Assembly (NCBI RefSeq): GCF_964340395.1
Contig: NC_135553.1
Location: 9,708,501 to 9,772,500 of the forward strand
Direction of reading: 5' to 3'
DNA length: 64,000 bases
Origin: Glandiceps talaboti
Lineage: Eukaryota > Hemichordata > Enteropneusta > Spengelidae
Part shown: one piece after another, positions 11,785 to 24,026 of the stretch
Layout: every line of letters starts with the position of its first letter
How positions within the stretch are numbered: position 1 is the first letter of the stretch
The notes under the pieces: model-generated
The model's database searches: none
The model's input: only the letters and a program-made list of their open reading frames with translations
Told to the model about the DNA's origin: nothing
Made by a program: the position numbers and the translations under genes

Positions 11785-12891
11785 CCTAAAGCGCAGGAGA
11801 TGTGCTCAAATAGTGACTTGTTGGTGTGCAGTCTATGAATGGTACCACGACACTACCGGTTGTGATAATAAACATGTGTGCAGAAGGCACGAGACTAGTA
11901 GCGTCAAACAAATGAACATCTGTAATTGTTTGTTCGTGTTTTATTTACTATTCAGTTTCCAGCTGCGGTGATTAAACCAAGGGCACCCATTCGACAAGAC
12001 GGACAGGTTCGCTAACTACTAATATATAAACTCAATCAAATCACAAATTGTTTGTTAGTATATTTTTACTAGATTATGTATATATTATATTTATGAAATA
12101 AGGGAAGAGATGTACGAACTTGAATAGACTACAGAGTCAAACAGATGTTTGGTGTTAATATTGCACTGATACAGCCGAGTATCCCTATCTTTCTTTTCCA
12201 AAGCATTCTAAACAATATCATAATTAACACTCGATTTTCTGTATACCACTTGTTTTGTATATTTGGATCATAGATTTTGAGTGTATCATGTATGTTTGTG
12301 CTGGGGTCCATGAGTGTGCGTTTGTGGTAAATCATACTAATACTATTCATAACATAGTCACTTGTGAGGTCTAATACTCAAGGAGAAATATTCTATTCAA
12401 GGATGATCATAATGCAAAAGGATGTCGCAATTAGGTATTTACGAATATTCAAAAAGTGCTGTCATCGGTATTTGCATCGGAAAGACAAGCCAAATCTTAA
12501 GATCTGTCGTTCTAGTTACTGAGATTATACTTAAAGGAGTCAACACCACATTGACATCCAGACTTTAAGTAGTACATGGATAGAATAAGCATAGATTGCA
12601 ATTTGTGAGTCTTTTTCTCCTGTATTCATCTGTGCGTAGTTAACCCCCTTGCATGTTTATGGCATCACCCCTTACTTATATTATTACATATGTACAAGAG
12701 ATTACTTGCACTGGTGCCACACATATTAGTTGTATGTGTACTGCAGTCCACCCAAAAACATTATTGCATACCTGCATCTAAATGATTAGCAAATGAGAAC
12801 GCAATTGTTTTCACCACACATGAAATCAGGTGATAACACTTTATGATTTTTTATGGAAATTTGCCATTTCAGATAAACATATGTAATAATA

Positions 12892-13074
12892 ACAGAACTC
12901 CATGCCATGTGAGGTCCAGTGTTGATACTCAGGGGTATTTGCACATGTGCTTGCAGTGTTTTCTGCTGCACTTTCACTTGCTATGCTCATGAAATTATGG
13001 GTGCAGCACTGCAAGCACTCGAGCAAATACCCCGAGTATGCCACACTTGCACTCATGCATCATGGGGTTCTGTC
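12892..13074. repeat. Inverted repeat, about 183 bp, upstream of vanin-like gene A
   Basis: The left arm has CAGAACTCCATG, GGGGTATTTGC and GTGCTTGCAGTG; the right arm has the reverse complements CACTGCAAGCAC, GCAAATACCCC and CATGGGGTTCTG. The loop is about 30 bp. It ends 135 bp before the start codon of gene A, so it may sit in or next to that promoter. Apart from it, 11985-13208 shows nothing recognisable. Confidence 0.75.
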
Positions 13075-13208
13075 ATATTCCTCAAAGCTTGTTTTTTATG
13101 AGTTTTAACAATTAATAAACCCATCCCACATAAACTCTTTCTCACTCATATTTGTTTCCAGATATAACGATTCTGTAACTCCTCTGCTGATCTGTATTTT
13201 GTGCCAAA

Positions 13209-16200
13209 ATGAAATGTTTGCTGATTGTGATATGGTTGTTGGTTAATACATTGGAGCTTTACAGTGGAGCTTTGCTACGAGATAATGGTTATGTTGCCGC
13301 TGTATTTGAACATGTTACCATCAGTGACCCGGACACATATCATCATACAGCATCTAGAGAAAAGGCTGTCAAACTTATGAATCAAAATTTGGATATTTAT
13401 GATGAACAAGCAAAGATTGCGTCGTCAAGGGTAAGCTGGGGTGTGTTCGATTATGCAACCCATGGTGCCTCGAGGCACCTAAAGTTGCCCCAAGTTGCGT
13501 TCGATTACTACATGATGTCAAACTCGGGGTGCCCCAAGTCGACCCTCCTCATGAAGCAGTGGCAGCTTGGGGATTGACCTGACCTGACTTGACCCAAGAT
13601 GGGGACGACATGTGATTGGTTATTGTTATCAATTCTGAAAGAATTATACCGTATTTTGAGGATATCTTTCCACATTTAGTTAGGAAATAATTTTTCACTT
13701 CAAATTGTCTAGAATATTTTGGAAAGACAGACCAAATTATTTATCGTGAATCACGGATTTAATTATATAGGCTCCCAGGGGTACCCCAAATGCAATAAAA
13801 TATGTTCAATTTTCATATGACCCGAGGTGCCCAAGTGACGTCAGTTAGCCTGGTCTGAGGCTCCCCGGGGATGCATAATCGAACGCACCCCAGAACATCA
13901 TCTTTTTATGTTATGAAGACCCAACAAAAGTCATCTTAATCTGGGGTCAGGACCTATTCCCAAATGAAGATGGCTGTCAGTTGTCAAATTATTGGAAGTC
14001 TGTATTTTGTTGCACTGTTTATTGATAAAATTATCTTTTTTGTTGAGTACTAGTATTCTACACAGTGAATGAAATTATTCAAACATTCAAATGCCCATTA
14101 TTTTACATCTATCTTTGTCATGACCTGATATTAGTGGAATCTGATGGAAAAATAATTAACATTGCCCTCTATGGCCAGATCAGAAAAAGTCTCACTGTCA
14201 ATGATGGTAAGATGGCAATGCCACAATTGTATATTAGGCTCAGGAAATAATTATTTATTCTGAAATTTAGGACCTTCTGTAATTCAAATTGGTCATAGTA
14301 TCATTTGAGTTTCCTTGTCATTTCTAGTATAAGGGATCCAAACTTATTTATTATACAGCCAATTCCACATAATCTCACCAAAACAGTGCACGTCACAAAT
14401 ATATTTTTGTCTTGGTTCATACAAATATTTGCAGATAAGGACAACACTGCAGACATGCCGACTCCTTACAAATTAAAACAAAGAGCAAGTAATTGTTAAC
14501 TTGCAAACCCGCCATGATGAATGTTGCATTGTGGGAAATGTGATAATAAATACTATTGGTATTGTAAACAATACTGTTACATTATTTGCAACCACGAATA
14601 ATCAATTCAGAGTTACCCAGACCATTGTGGAAGGTTTATTTTATCGGTAGCTCCAGATTAAGTATTACAATAACCACAGATAATCCCATAGTCCTTTGTG
14701 TCTGAGCATGCGCAGTCTGGATTGCAAGTTCCCTGTTGTGATACACTGTTACTACTCGGTCCATTGCAGAAGAGTCCAGACTACATAAAGTGTAACATGT
14801 ATTCATTTTTCCCAGACTTCACTGACTTCTGTTGGAACTGCGGTGTGTTACAAATTATTGTATTTTGTTTTCATTTGTACTGAGTCAGAGTGTCTGAAGT
14901 TGCTGTCATTTTCTACTAATGGTGTATATACCAAAATAAAAATACATTTTTGACATACAGTGTTTGGCAGTATAAGTGTGATTATCAATTGAAGCATTAT
15001 CAACATGCACACACACACACACACACATACACTTATTTTTTTGTTCTTATTCTGTTTTAACTAACCAACCAACCAGTTATTTTTAATGTGTTATGATAAG
15101 AAAGGTAGCATTCAATGTTTTCTGCATTTCTCTCAACAGGGAGCTCAGATTATAGTTTTCCCAGAATATGGACTTTTTGGTGATGGTTATGATCGCAACA
15201 CGATTCTTCCTTTCCTGGAAACAGTGCCATTCCCTCTCACCAAACATCTAAACCCGTGCAATGATCCGATAAGATACAACATGACCAAAGTGTTAAGAAG
15301 ACTTAGCTGTATAGCCAAGTCGTACAACATTGTTGTAGTTGCAGGAATGGGAGCTGTATCATACTGTACAGTGGATGATGATCCAGCTTGTCCATCAGAC
15401 AGTCGATATCAGTACAATGCAGCCGTTGCGTTTGATGTAGACGGAACTCTCATTGGAAGGTACTTCAAGATTAATCTGTTTGGAAATGAAAAAAACACTT
15501 TCAATCGTGGCACAATTGAGAAAAGTAATTATGGAGTTTTCCATACTGCGTTTGGTTCATTTGGTATGATCATTTGTTATGACATGCTGTTTTCAGATCC
15601 AGCGCTCAGATGGATTTACGATGACGGAATAAAGAACATAGTCTTCCCTACTGCGTGGGTGAACGCTTTACCAATGTTGACAGCAGTTACAATTCAACAG
15701 GCTTGGGCAATGGCTCATGGCGTAAACCTACTGGCATCAAATCGTCATTTACCGAAGGAGGATATGACGGGAAGTGGAATTTTTATGGGCATCAGCGGTG
15801 CTGTGAAGTATCATCATGACATGGCAACTAGTAACAGTCAGCTTCTAATTAACTGGGTACCAGCCATCAAAGGTGACCACCGCTGTTGCACCAATGCTGA
15901 CCGTACATCAGTGTCGAAAGAAACTATGGTTACCCCTCTAAAATTTACACCACAAGTGGAAGATACCTTTTATGGGATCATGGATAATGATCTGTACACG
16001 TTTGTGTTGTTGGAAGAAGAGCAAGATAGCATATCTGTTTGTGATGGCTGGCTATGCTGTAACATTTCATACACCAAACATCCAGGCAACTACAGCACAG
16101 AAGTGTACGCACTAGGAGTCTTCAATGGTTTCCACACTGCTTTTACCAAATTTTATCTTCAGGTGTGCATTATAATGAAGTGTGCTGAAGATGAGCCTTC

Positions 16201-16438
16201 TAAGTGTGGATCTCCCATCAGTACGGCAACAACAGTCTTTGAAAAGTTCAGCCTTTCAGGAAATTTTGATCAAGGTGTTCACTTGTTTCCAATGGTTTTG
16301 ACGAATAATGTTGTTCTACCACCAATAACAAGATGGGACACAGTATATCCCTATGATCATGTATGGAGTGATGACCTTTCGGAACCTCTCGTCTCTGCAG
16401 CTATATACGGACGATGGTTTGAGAGGGACCCGAAATAA
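13209..16438 (+). CDS. Vanin/biotinidase-like amidohydrolase, gene A (two exons, 506 aa)
   Basis: Predicted secreted amidase of the carbon-nitrogen hydrolase fold; vertebrate relatives split pantetheine (vanins) or biocytin (biotinidase). Exons 13209-13430 and 15140-16438, phase-0 intron with GTAAGC donor. A signal peptide of about 20 residues is followed by YVAAVFEHV and SREKAVKLMNQNLDI, typical of the family. The triad is visible: Glu83 in IIVFPEYG, Lys184 in RYFKINLF, Cys220 in GMIICYDMLF, with spacing close to vanins. The C-terminal vanin-type extension runs to AAIYGRWF. Length fits vanins (about 510). No hydrophobic tail is seen, so a GPI anchor is unlikely. The stop overlaps an AATAAA. 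Which substrate it uses cannot be told from sequence. Gene B downstream is a tandem paralogue with the same intron position. Confidence 0.93.
13436..13893. mobile_element. 458-bp MITE abutting the gene A splice donor
   Basis: Ends CTGGGGTGTGTTCGATTATG and its complement CATAATCGAACGCACCCCAG form a terminal inverted repeat of about 27 bp with few mismatches. The left end starts 5 bp inside the intron, right after the GTAAG of the donor. No clear target duplication was found. The rest of the intron (13894-15139) has only a short (CA)n and nothing else recognised. Confidence 0.75.
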
Positions 16439-16658
16439 AATACTACATTTATAAGCCTGTCATATTGAACAGAAATTCATTTGAATGAGGAGCAATGAAC
16501 TTTACAAATTGATGATGACACATTTGATAAACTATAGGAATTTACATTTTGTATGAAATTAAGCTGATAAGGAAAATCATGTAATTTTGTACTAAAATTG
16601 ATCCTGCCTTATATGATTGTGACACTGATATAAAGGTGTGAGTGTTACAAATACTTGT

Positions 16659-16664
16659 AATAAA
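16659..16664 (+). terminator. Likely polyadenylation signal of gene A
   Basis: AATAAA 221 bp after the stop codon of gene A and just before the minisatellite. A second AATAAA overlaps the stop itself (16434-16439) but would leave almost no 3' UTR. Confidence 0.5.
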
Positions 16665-16683
16665 CAAAATCATGAGTCACTTT

Positions 16684-17165
16684 ATCACTTGTCTGTTGTG
16701 TTTCTACAAAGTCAGGTGCTACACTTTATCACATGTCACTTGAGTTTCTACAAAGTCAGGTGCTACATTTTCCTACATGTCTGTTGAGTTTCTACAAAGT
16801 CAGGTGCTACACTTTATCACATGTCACTTGAGTTTCTACAAAGTCAGGTGCTACACTTTATCACATGTCACTTGTGTTTCTACAAAGTCAGGTGCTACAC
16901 TTTATCACATGTCACTTGTGTTTCTACAAAGTCAGGTGCTACACTTTCTTACATGTCACTTGTGTTTCTACAAAGTCAGGTGCTACACTTTCCTACATGT
17001 CTGTTGAGTTTCTACAAAGTCAGGTGCTACACTTTATCACATGTCACTTGTGTTTCTACAAAGTCAGATGCTACACTTTATCACATGTCACTTGAGTTTC
17101 TACAAAGTCAGGTGCTACACTTTCTTACATGTCACTTGAGTTTCTACAAAGTCAGGTGCTAAACT
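16684..17165. repeat. 44-bp minisatellite, about eleven copies
   Basis: Unit: GTTTCTACAAAGTCAGGTGC then TACACTTTATCACATGTCAC and a few variable bases (TTGA or TTGT). Copies differ by one to a few bases, chiefly TATCAC versus TCCTAC or TCTTAC. It starts shortly after the gene A polyadenylation signal. Because 44 is not a multiple of three, it throws open frames in all phases; these are not genes. Confidence 0.95.
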
Positions 17166-17410
17166 CTCTCACATATTTTTTGAGTTTCCACAAAATTTAG
17201 CCCATGGTTGAAGTAGATTGAGTCGTTTTAATAATCTGTTAAGTAAGATGATGAAATGTTATGTGATGTAATATATGATCTTATGCCATGTAATGTTTTG
17301 TGGTGTGGTGTTGTGTGATGCTATGTGAGATTACTGTTCTGACGGATTTACCTAGTGTGTTTACAAATCACTTCCCATGTGTATAATAACAAACTGTTTT
17401 ACACATTCTA

Positions 17411-17636
17411 TTTTTTTAATTCTCAACAAACCTTTCACTCAGTCTACTATTTATAGCAGTTACTGTTCTTTTTATTTAGTACTTTACAGCAAGTGTGTAT
17501 GTGGGGGCAGATGTCATTTGTGTGTTCATGATTGGCTCTGCAGTTGTCTTCACTGAAGTAGGGAGGGTTATATTTGTGTTTCCCCACGGATCTGCAGACT
17601 GCACGGGCTTGACAAACATGTAACACAAATAAAAAC
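17411..17636. repeat. Dispersed repeat B, copy 2
   Basis: Second copy of the repeat at 7887-8100, same orientation, slightly longer at the 3' side (ends near AAATAAAAACTGAC). From here to 18855 there is no gene; the stretch holds short inverted motifs around GAGAGTTACG (17980-18060) and the palindrome at 18349. Confidence 0.7.
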
Positions 17637-18348
17637 TGACATGCTGACCAGAAAGTGTTCTTATGGGGGGTTACATGTAAAGTTATAAATACAGACATAA
17701 TTCAAAAGTATATTCATGTCACAGGATATACATTACTGTTTATTTATATGAGTAATGATGAAGCTTAAAGTGGCATAAACTGAGTTTATTAATGTTTTAC
17801 TCAAAGGAAAATACATAAAATGATAAGATAAGCCACAACCAGAGTGATGTATAATTCTGACCTACTAAACAAAAATAATCATCCCTGCCCCCAAAAATAT
17901 GAGGTTTTGAACCCACAAAACCGGCCCAAACCGTCAGGGCTCCAGAGTTACAATAGCGGTACGGCGAAGGTACACTAGCGGTAACAGAGCAGAGAGTTAC
18001 GCTCCGTAACTCCAACTCTCAGTTACGGAACGGAGTGTACTGCCGATGTAACTCTCTACACTGTACTTCTGAAAAATCTAGGTAAATCGTTGTACCAGAG
18101 AAGCGAGTAACAGCGAAGGTACACGGGAGTACATCTAGAGTTACGCTTGTGGGGAATTTGCGTGTGTACATGTAAGAAATTCTAATAACATTACAATAAA
18201 CCGAGATGTTTGACCCACGAAATTTTTTTTGAACGAGTACTAGTATATTGTCTTGTCTATTGGTCGAGTCCATGACGGGGCGCCCTCATCGGCCTTACCA
18301 CTCCCGGAGAAAGCCACTGTCTGGCATCATGTGTATGCATGGTTGGAT

Positions 18349-18378
18349 CATAGACCCTACACCGGTGTAGGGTCTATG
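18349..18378. repeat. Perfect 30-bp palindrome; near copy at about 18655
   Basis: CATAGACCCTACACC is followed directly by its reverse complement. A second imperfect version (ATAGACCCTTTCGTGTAGGG) lies about 300 bp to the right. The two may be ends of one element or two hairpins. They lie 200-500 bp upstream of gene B, so a promoter role is possible but unsupported. Confidence 0.6.
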
Positions 18379-18855
18379 GTTGGATGCACAGACACTTGTT
18401 TGTCGAGATATTATCGATCGCGATGGGTGGACTTGCGCGATCATAGAAACAAGTGTAATTTTACCCCTTTCATATATAGTTGGCTAAACACGTCAATATC
18501 ATCGATATTATTGACATTTTACCGTATTCTGATAGAAATATTCTGATACATATCTTGGGAAACAAGTACCGTGGTAATTAAGTAAATCTAGTGAACTGTT
18601 TGACAACCTAGTAGACTTTACTCAAGGGTCGGGTCCAAAGGTATGTTTATTCATAGACCCTTTCGTGTAGGGTCTCATGGTTTATTGTGACGCAACTTTG
18701 CACGTTTAGTTACTGCGTCATGCCACAGTACATATTGCATAATACGGTGCCTTGTCACAGCCCTAGGTCACAGGAAACGACATGTAAGTTTTGAAGCCCA
18801 GTTTTGAAGACACCATCTGCACTGCTGGCATAAGCTCTTGACGGAACACAACACA

Positions 18856-19290
18856 ATGAACACAATGGCATCGATTCGGTTGTTTTTTCTGATTTTGACA
18901 TCTCTGTTGGTGACATGTTCATTTATACCGGACAAACAACACAACCGAAGTCACCATCTCTATCCAGCGACGGACGACTCCGAGTCGAATACAACCTATT
19001 TGGCGGCAGTGTATGAACACCTTTCATTTGACTTCATTTGGCCTTTCGGCATTGCTACACGTCATGTTGCTATGAAAATAATGGACATTAATTTGGATGT
19101 CTTTATGAAACAAGCAGCTTTGGCTGCGATTGAGGTAAGGTTTACAGTGATATATCCCGGGGCGATATAAGAGCCATGAGCTATGGGTACGCTAGTAGTT
19201 TGTCGTATGATTAATCGCTCGAAGTTCCCATATATTACTACATTTAGTCCACTCATATACGTCTGAATTAGTTTGTTGTTGTTGTTGTTG

Positions 19291-19328
<38 letters not shown>

Positions 19329-21231
19329 ATTGTTTCCTTATTTGTATATAATCTGCAAACCTAAACGCTGCTAATGAAAAGCGGAAACCAGGTATGTGTG
19401 GTCGTGTGGTAAGCAAGTTGCTTGACCTACTTTCTCAGTGACCCAATTATCACTCATTCCGTGCTACATGTAGTCTGCTGATGAGTCACTACTCCTACTT
19501 GCAGACGAGGCGGCGTTGAGCGGAATAGCGCGTGCACAGTCCGCCAGCAGAACTACCGAGTCACTAGCACGGGGTTTTCACGTCTTGCATTGGTACCGCA
19601 AACTGACAAGAAAGGCATATATACATGTAGCAGATAGTTCTCTCTCATTATCACGCGAACAAAATTTTCAAAAATATATACTTTTACAAATGTAACAAAA
19701 AGGCGTTTAATAATAACCAAGTTGTGTAATTTTACACTTTCTGAAGCCTAGTGTAATGTAGTTTTCCCCAGGAAAAAATCACTGTGATGATTATCATACT
19801 TTATGTTTTTACTTGTTATTTCTTTAGGGTGCCAAAATTATAGTCTTTCCTGAATACGGAGTGACTGGGCTTGGATTATCCCGTGATCAAATCGTCCCGT
19901 TTTCAGAAGCCGTGCCCAGTCCTGACACCAACCACTACATCAATCCGTGCTCAAATGACACCAGGCAGTATGAAAATACAGTACTACAAAAACTTAGTTG
20001 TATCGCAAAAGAGAACTCGGTCGTTGTCGTAGCAAACATGGCAACTATATATGGGTGCACGAAATCGAAGGATCCGAACTGCCCTAATGACGGGCGTTAT
20101 CAGTACAACACAAACGTTGCTTTCCTTTCCGATGGTCGCTATGTTGCTAGGTACTTTAAAATTAACTTGTTCGCCGGTGAAAAAAATGTCTTCCAGGTTG
20201 GATCTACTGGTCGTGAAAATTATGGTATCTTCGAAACAGATTTTGGGCTTTTTGGCATGATGACTTGCTTCGACGTCCTCTTCAGCCACCCTGCGTTGGA
20301 TTTGGTTGCAAGTGTCGGTGTAAAAAATATAGCCTTTCCGACCGCATGGATGAACGTACTACCTCTCCTCACCGCTGTGGAGTTTCACCAATCGTTTGCA
20401 ATAAGCCACGATGTCAATTTTCTGGCATCTAATCAACATCTTCCAATAGCGGAAATGACCGGAAGTGGTTTGTATGCCGGTGAGTTGGGTGCAGTAGCGT
20501 ACCACTACGACATGTTGTCGTATGAGGGGAAACTGGTTGTTGGGCGACTGCCTGTTAGACCGCGCCACCATGCGACAATTTACGAGAACTTTCTTACTTT
20601 ACAAACTTTCAACCAATCAGACGCTAGCGACATGCGTTCGAATTTGCCGCGTGTTGTAAAGACCCAGAACAGAGATGATTCAGCCATAGCCTCGAAACGT
20701 TTATCTATTAATAATAAGGCTTTTGGTACGAATACCCAATTCATAGCCGAAATGAATGATGACCCATATACGTTTGTTGCACTTCGGGACGACAAGGGAT
20801 CTGTTAATGTCTGCAACAATGGACTTTGCTGCAACCTTGTATATGAAAAACGACAGAATGGTGTGATCAAAGAATTATACGCTCTCGGTGCATTTACTGG
20901 TCTTCATACAACGGATGGTAAATACTACCTTCAAGTGTGTGCATTGATCAAGTGTAAGTTAAATTTGGTAAGTCATTGTGGTGAAGCAGAAACTACAGCC
21001 CACACAATTTTCGATAAATTCGATCTTTCGGGAAACTTTACACTCGCAGGAGAAGTTAACCTGTTCCCTGAAGTCTTAACAAGCGGAGTCGAACTTGCAC
21101 CGATAGAAAGGGAATGGAGCACTCAGGCGCCATTCAATAGAATTTGGTCGGAGCAAGGTGTGTCGAGACCAATTTTAGTTGCCGCGATCTATGGTCGACG
21201 ATTCGATAAAGATCCCGTCAGTACACAGTAG
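18856..21231 (+). CDS. Vanin/biotinidase-like amidohydrolase, gene B (two exons, 560 aa)
   Basis: Tandem paralogue of gene A. Exons 18856-19134 and 19828-21231 with a 693-bp phase-0 intron at the same place, directly before GAKIIVFPEYG. The ATG at 18856 is chosen because it opens a signal peptide (MASIRLFFLILTSLLVTC); ATG 18865 is an equal alternative. Family start YLAAVYEHL follows a longer, polar N-terminus than in gene A. Triad: Glu102 (FPEYG), Lys204 (RYFKINLF), Cys240 (MMTCFDVLF). The C-terminal domain has the Cys-rich NVCNNGLCCNLVYEK and QVCALIKCK, as in gene A, and ends AAIYGRRFDKDPV without a membrane tail. An extra polar insertion of about 30 residues lies near residues 280-320. Expected to be a secreted amidase; substrate unknown. 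AATAAA at 21293. Confidence 0.93.
19271..19327. repeat. (GTT)n-(GCT)n microsatellite in gene B intron
   Basis: Pure GTT repeats turn into GCT repeats within the single intron of gene B. Confidence 0.95.
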
Positions 21232-21292
21232 TATAGGTTAGCGTATGTGAACGTTTTAATGCACTCAAATTCAGTATTTCATCCTTTCTTTC

Positions 21293-21298
21293 AATAAA
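21293..21298 (+). terminator. Likely polyadenylation signal of gene B
   Basis: AATAAA 62 bp downstream of the gene B stop codon, after a T-rich stretch. Confidence 0.6.
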
Positions 21299-21517
21299 CG
21301 CATATGACTTATGACTTATATGCTGTGGATGGTAAATAAATTATCTCTAAAAAGATGCTTCGGTGTAAGAATCTTGGACATGCAATTGCAAGCTTGTCAT
21401 GCCTTGGGCCAAATAAAAAAATATGTTTTCGATAATCCCACGTACCTTAGTTTTTTAATTCAAAAGGTGTAAAAAAATGTTTTTAAAGTGGCGAGAATTG
21501 GGTACGGGTAGGTGGGC

Positions 21518-21690
21518 GAGTGGGTGAGTGAGTGAGTGAGTGAGTGAGTGAGTGAGTGAGTGAGTGAGTGAGTGAGTGAGTGAGTGAGTGAGTGAGTGAG
21601 TGAGTGAGGGGGGGGGTGTGTGTGCATATTGTACATTATGTATGTATGTATGTATGTATGTATGTATGTATGTATGTATGTATGTATGTA
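21518..21690. repeat. (GAGT)n and (GTAT)n compound microsatellite
   Basis: About 90 bp of GAGT repeats, a short G run with GT repeats, then about 50 bp of GTAT repeats. From 21700 to 23460 no gene or clear repeat was recognised, only a C run near 21960. Confidence 0.95.
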
Positions 21691-23464
21691 TTGAGAGGGC
21701 GTGTATCCTCAAACATCCACTGACCACGCGTCATATGCTAGTTAAGACAATGTATTTCTTTGTCTAATCCACTGTGTGGAGTATCATATACAAAATGTAA
21801 AACTCACATTTAATTTTCGATTAATATGGTTGCTAGCAATTTCTTGAAAGGGTCAGCAAATGGCCATTTAGAATTAGTGAGCCTCCGTCATCGACGAGAT
21901 GAGGCTAGGGGTGCTTAAATTTCCCATTCACATTTTCTTGAACATCGGTTTGGATTAACCCCCCCCCCCCATGTAATAATAACGGGTCCCTGTACTGTAC
22001 AGTAAGCGACAACGACTTTGATACGGTGCCTCGGAGGTACGTGCGCGCCAATGACGCCATCGAACGAGAACGAATCTCATAGCGGCAAGCACTTTTGTAC
22101 GGTTGACGACTTCGGTTCACTGAATAACGAATGGATCTGCACCGATGCAAAGATTCTATTTACACATAATGTAAAAAATATATACCATCTTTCAAGGTAT
22201 GTCAATTTTATTTCATTGTAAATCATATCTGCATAGAGAAATGACCCCATTCCTTGGGCTTGAGTAAACGTTGACTCCCCATCCATTTCACACCGTGCCC
22301 GTAGTTGGCGCCCTCTGTGGCTGCGTCCCAATATTGAACAAAATGCATGGCGGCTGATTTTCATTTATTCCTTTTTATTCCTTACTATTCTTACTATTCT
22401 TGGAAATGAAATGAAATGAAACGAAATGTATTCAATTCAAAATAAGGATAACAGAGCGAAATCTATTTTAATTCATTTGCGAATAGTTTATTTAAAATTT
22501 GAAAACACTGGAATTTCTAATTATGAAATTAGTGTCCACCAGTGAAAATTAACGATTGGGAAAGATACCAGTTTATATGTGTCAAAATGATGGAATATTG
22601 TAAAATGACCACAATATCGTGTCGTTGGTTTGTTGCCGTAACGTCGTTTGTAGATACCATATCTATTGCCAAACCAAGGTCAACGCCACAGACGAGATAA
22701 CCAGATCTGCCATGGATTCATGTAAGGTAGGTGGAAACATGCAATACGTCGTAAAAACCCCACAGGCCTCTTTACGGCACTGTTCAGAACGTTTGTTGTA
22801 TTTACGCAAAAATATTTGCGCTGGATTGCGAGAATGGCGTGCAGTTTCTCATTGGACTCTGCGTGCGGTAGTTTTATCAAACAGCGCGAGTGAACAGTAA
22901 CCCGCAACGCGCTGTACATGTATATCAATGATGGCGTGCTGTTGCGTCGTATCAAACAATGTTTTATCATTCACAAAATTTTGCAACGTTGCATCTCTGC
23001 CTGGTCTGTGGCGGCTGTCCACATCATGTACCTCAAATTATGAGACCGACGCTGGACGCTGTATTTCGACATCACAAATATGAAATATCAGAAAACCACA
23101 ATATATTCACTGAAAATGGTCAAAATACCAATAATTAGACACTGCCTGGTAAATTAAAATTGTTGTTATGTTTTCCTATTTTACCGCACCTCTGATACAA
23201 AAAAAAAACTGCCATGGAGGGACGTTGCCATTGTCTGACGTGAGGAGTGTAAACAGGGGCGTATCATTCCCTAACCCCCCCCCCCTGCCCAGGGGGATAA
23301 CTTACAAGCGAATTGTAGACACAGGCAGTCTAAAACATCCATTGTCCACAATTTTTTTTATGAAATCATTGTCGAAACCACTGTAGTCAATATTTATTGG
23401 GTCTTTTACAACGATTGAAGTAAAGCACTTTCTCTAAGTGTTAGACACGGTTATAGCGTTCATA

Positions 23465-23882
23465 TCAACTGTAAAAGTATACTGTTTCAATTGGTATATT
23501 TACAAGGCTAGTATGTGCTCTTTCTAATGTGGTCAGTTAGTTAATAATGTTTTCTGACGAGGAACTGCAGACTGCTTACAGTGAGTGACAGCATAACAGC
23601 CATGGTTATATTCAACTAACGATGTGATCTAGACATGTTTCATGACATCTATGTTTACACTCTAGTCAATGACTATTTACTTACTTTGTACTGCTAGCAT
23701 TGTTTACACTTCAGTCAATGAATATTTACTTGCTTTGCACTGCTAACATTGTTTACACTCTAGTCAATGACTATTTACTTGCTTTGCACTGCCAGCATTG
23801 TTTACAAATTGATTACATTAAGAGACACCACATACTGGACTAATCATTAAAAGCAACTGAAACAGTATACTTTTACACTTGA
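23465..23882. mobile_element. 418-bp terminal-inverted-repeat element with an internal 55-bp tandem repeat
   Basis: The left end TCAACTGTAAAAGTATACTG and the right end CAGTATACTTTTACACTTGA are near-perfect inverted copies over about 28 bp. Flanks CATA and TATA allow a TA target duplication, as in mariner-type elements. Inside, a 55-bp unit with GTTTACACTCTAGTCAATGA and TTTGCACTGC is repeated three times (about 23650-23810). Confidence 0.75.
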
Positions 23883-23972
23883 TATATATGTGAAAACGAT
23901 TGTGGTACAAACAGAAAACGCTTACTTCAGTGTTCTAGGTTGTACGATTGTCACAATTCACGTACTGTACTG

Positions 23973-23976
<4 letters not shown>

Positions 23977-24024
<48 letters not shown>
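23977..24024. repeat. (CA)n microsatellite
   Basis: Uninterrupted CA dinucleotides; no gene nearby. Confidence 0.95.

Positions 24025-24026
<2 letters not shown>

Noticed and set aside
16777-17162. Three overlapping repetitive frames after gene A
   Set aside because: The 44-bp minisatellite read in three frames; no start context or splice support.
19984-20870. Antisense frames inside gene B
   Set aside because: Shadows of a conserved coding exon; they show no independent motif.
22018-22900. Frames of 67-96 codons on both strands
   Set aside because: No recognisable domain, splice pattern or signal peptide; lengths are within chance expectation.
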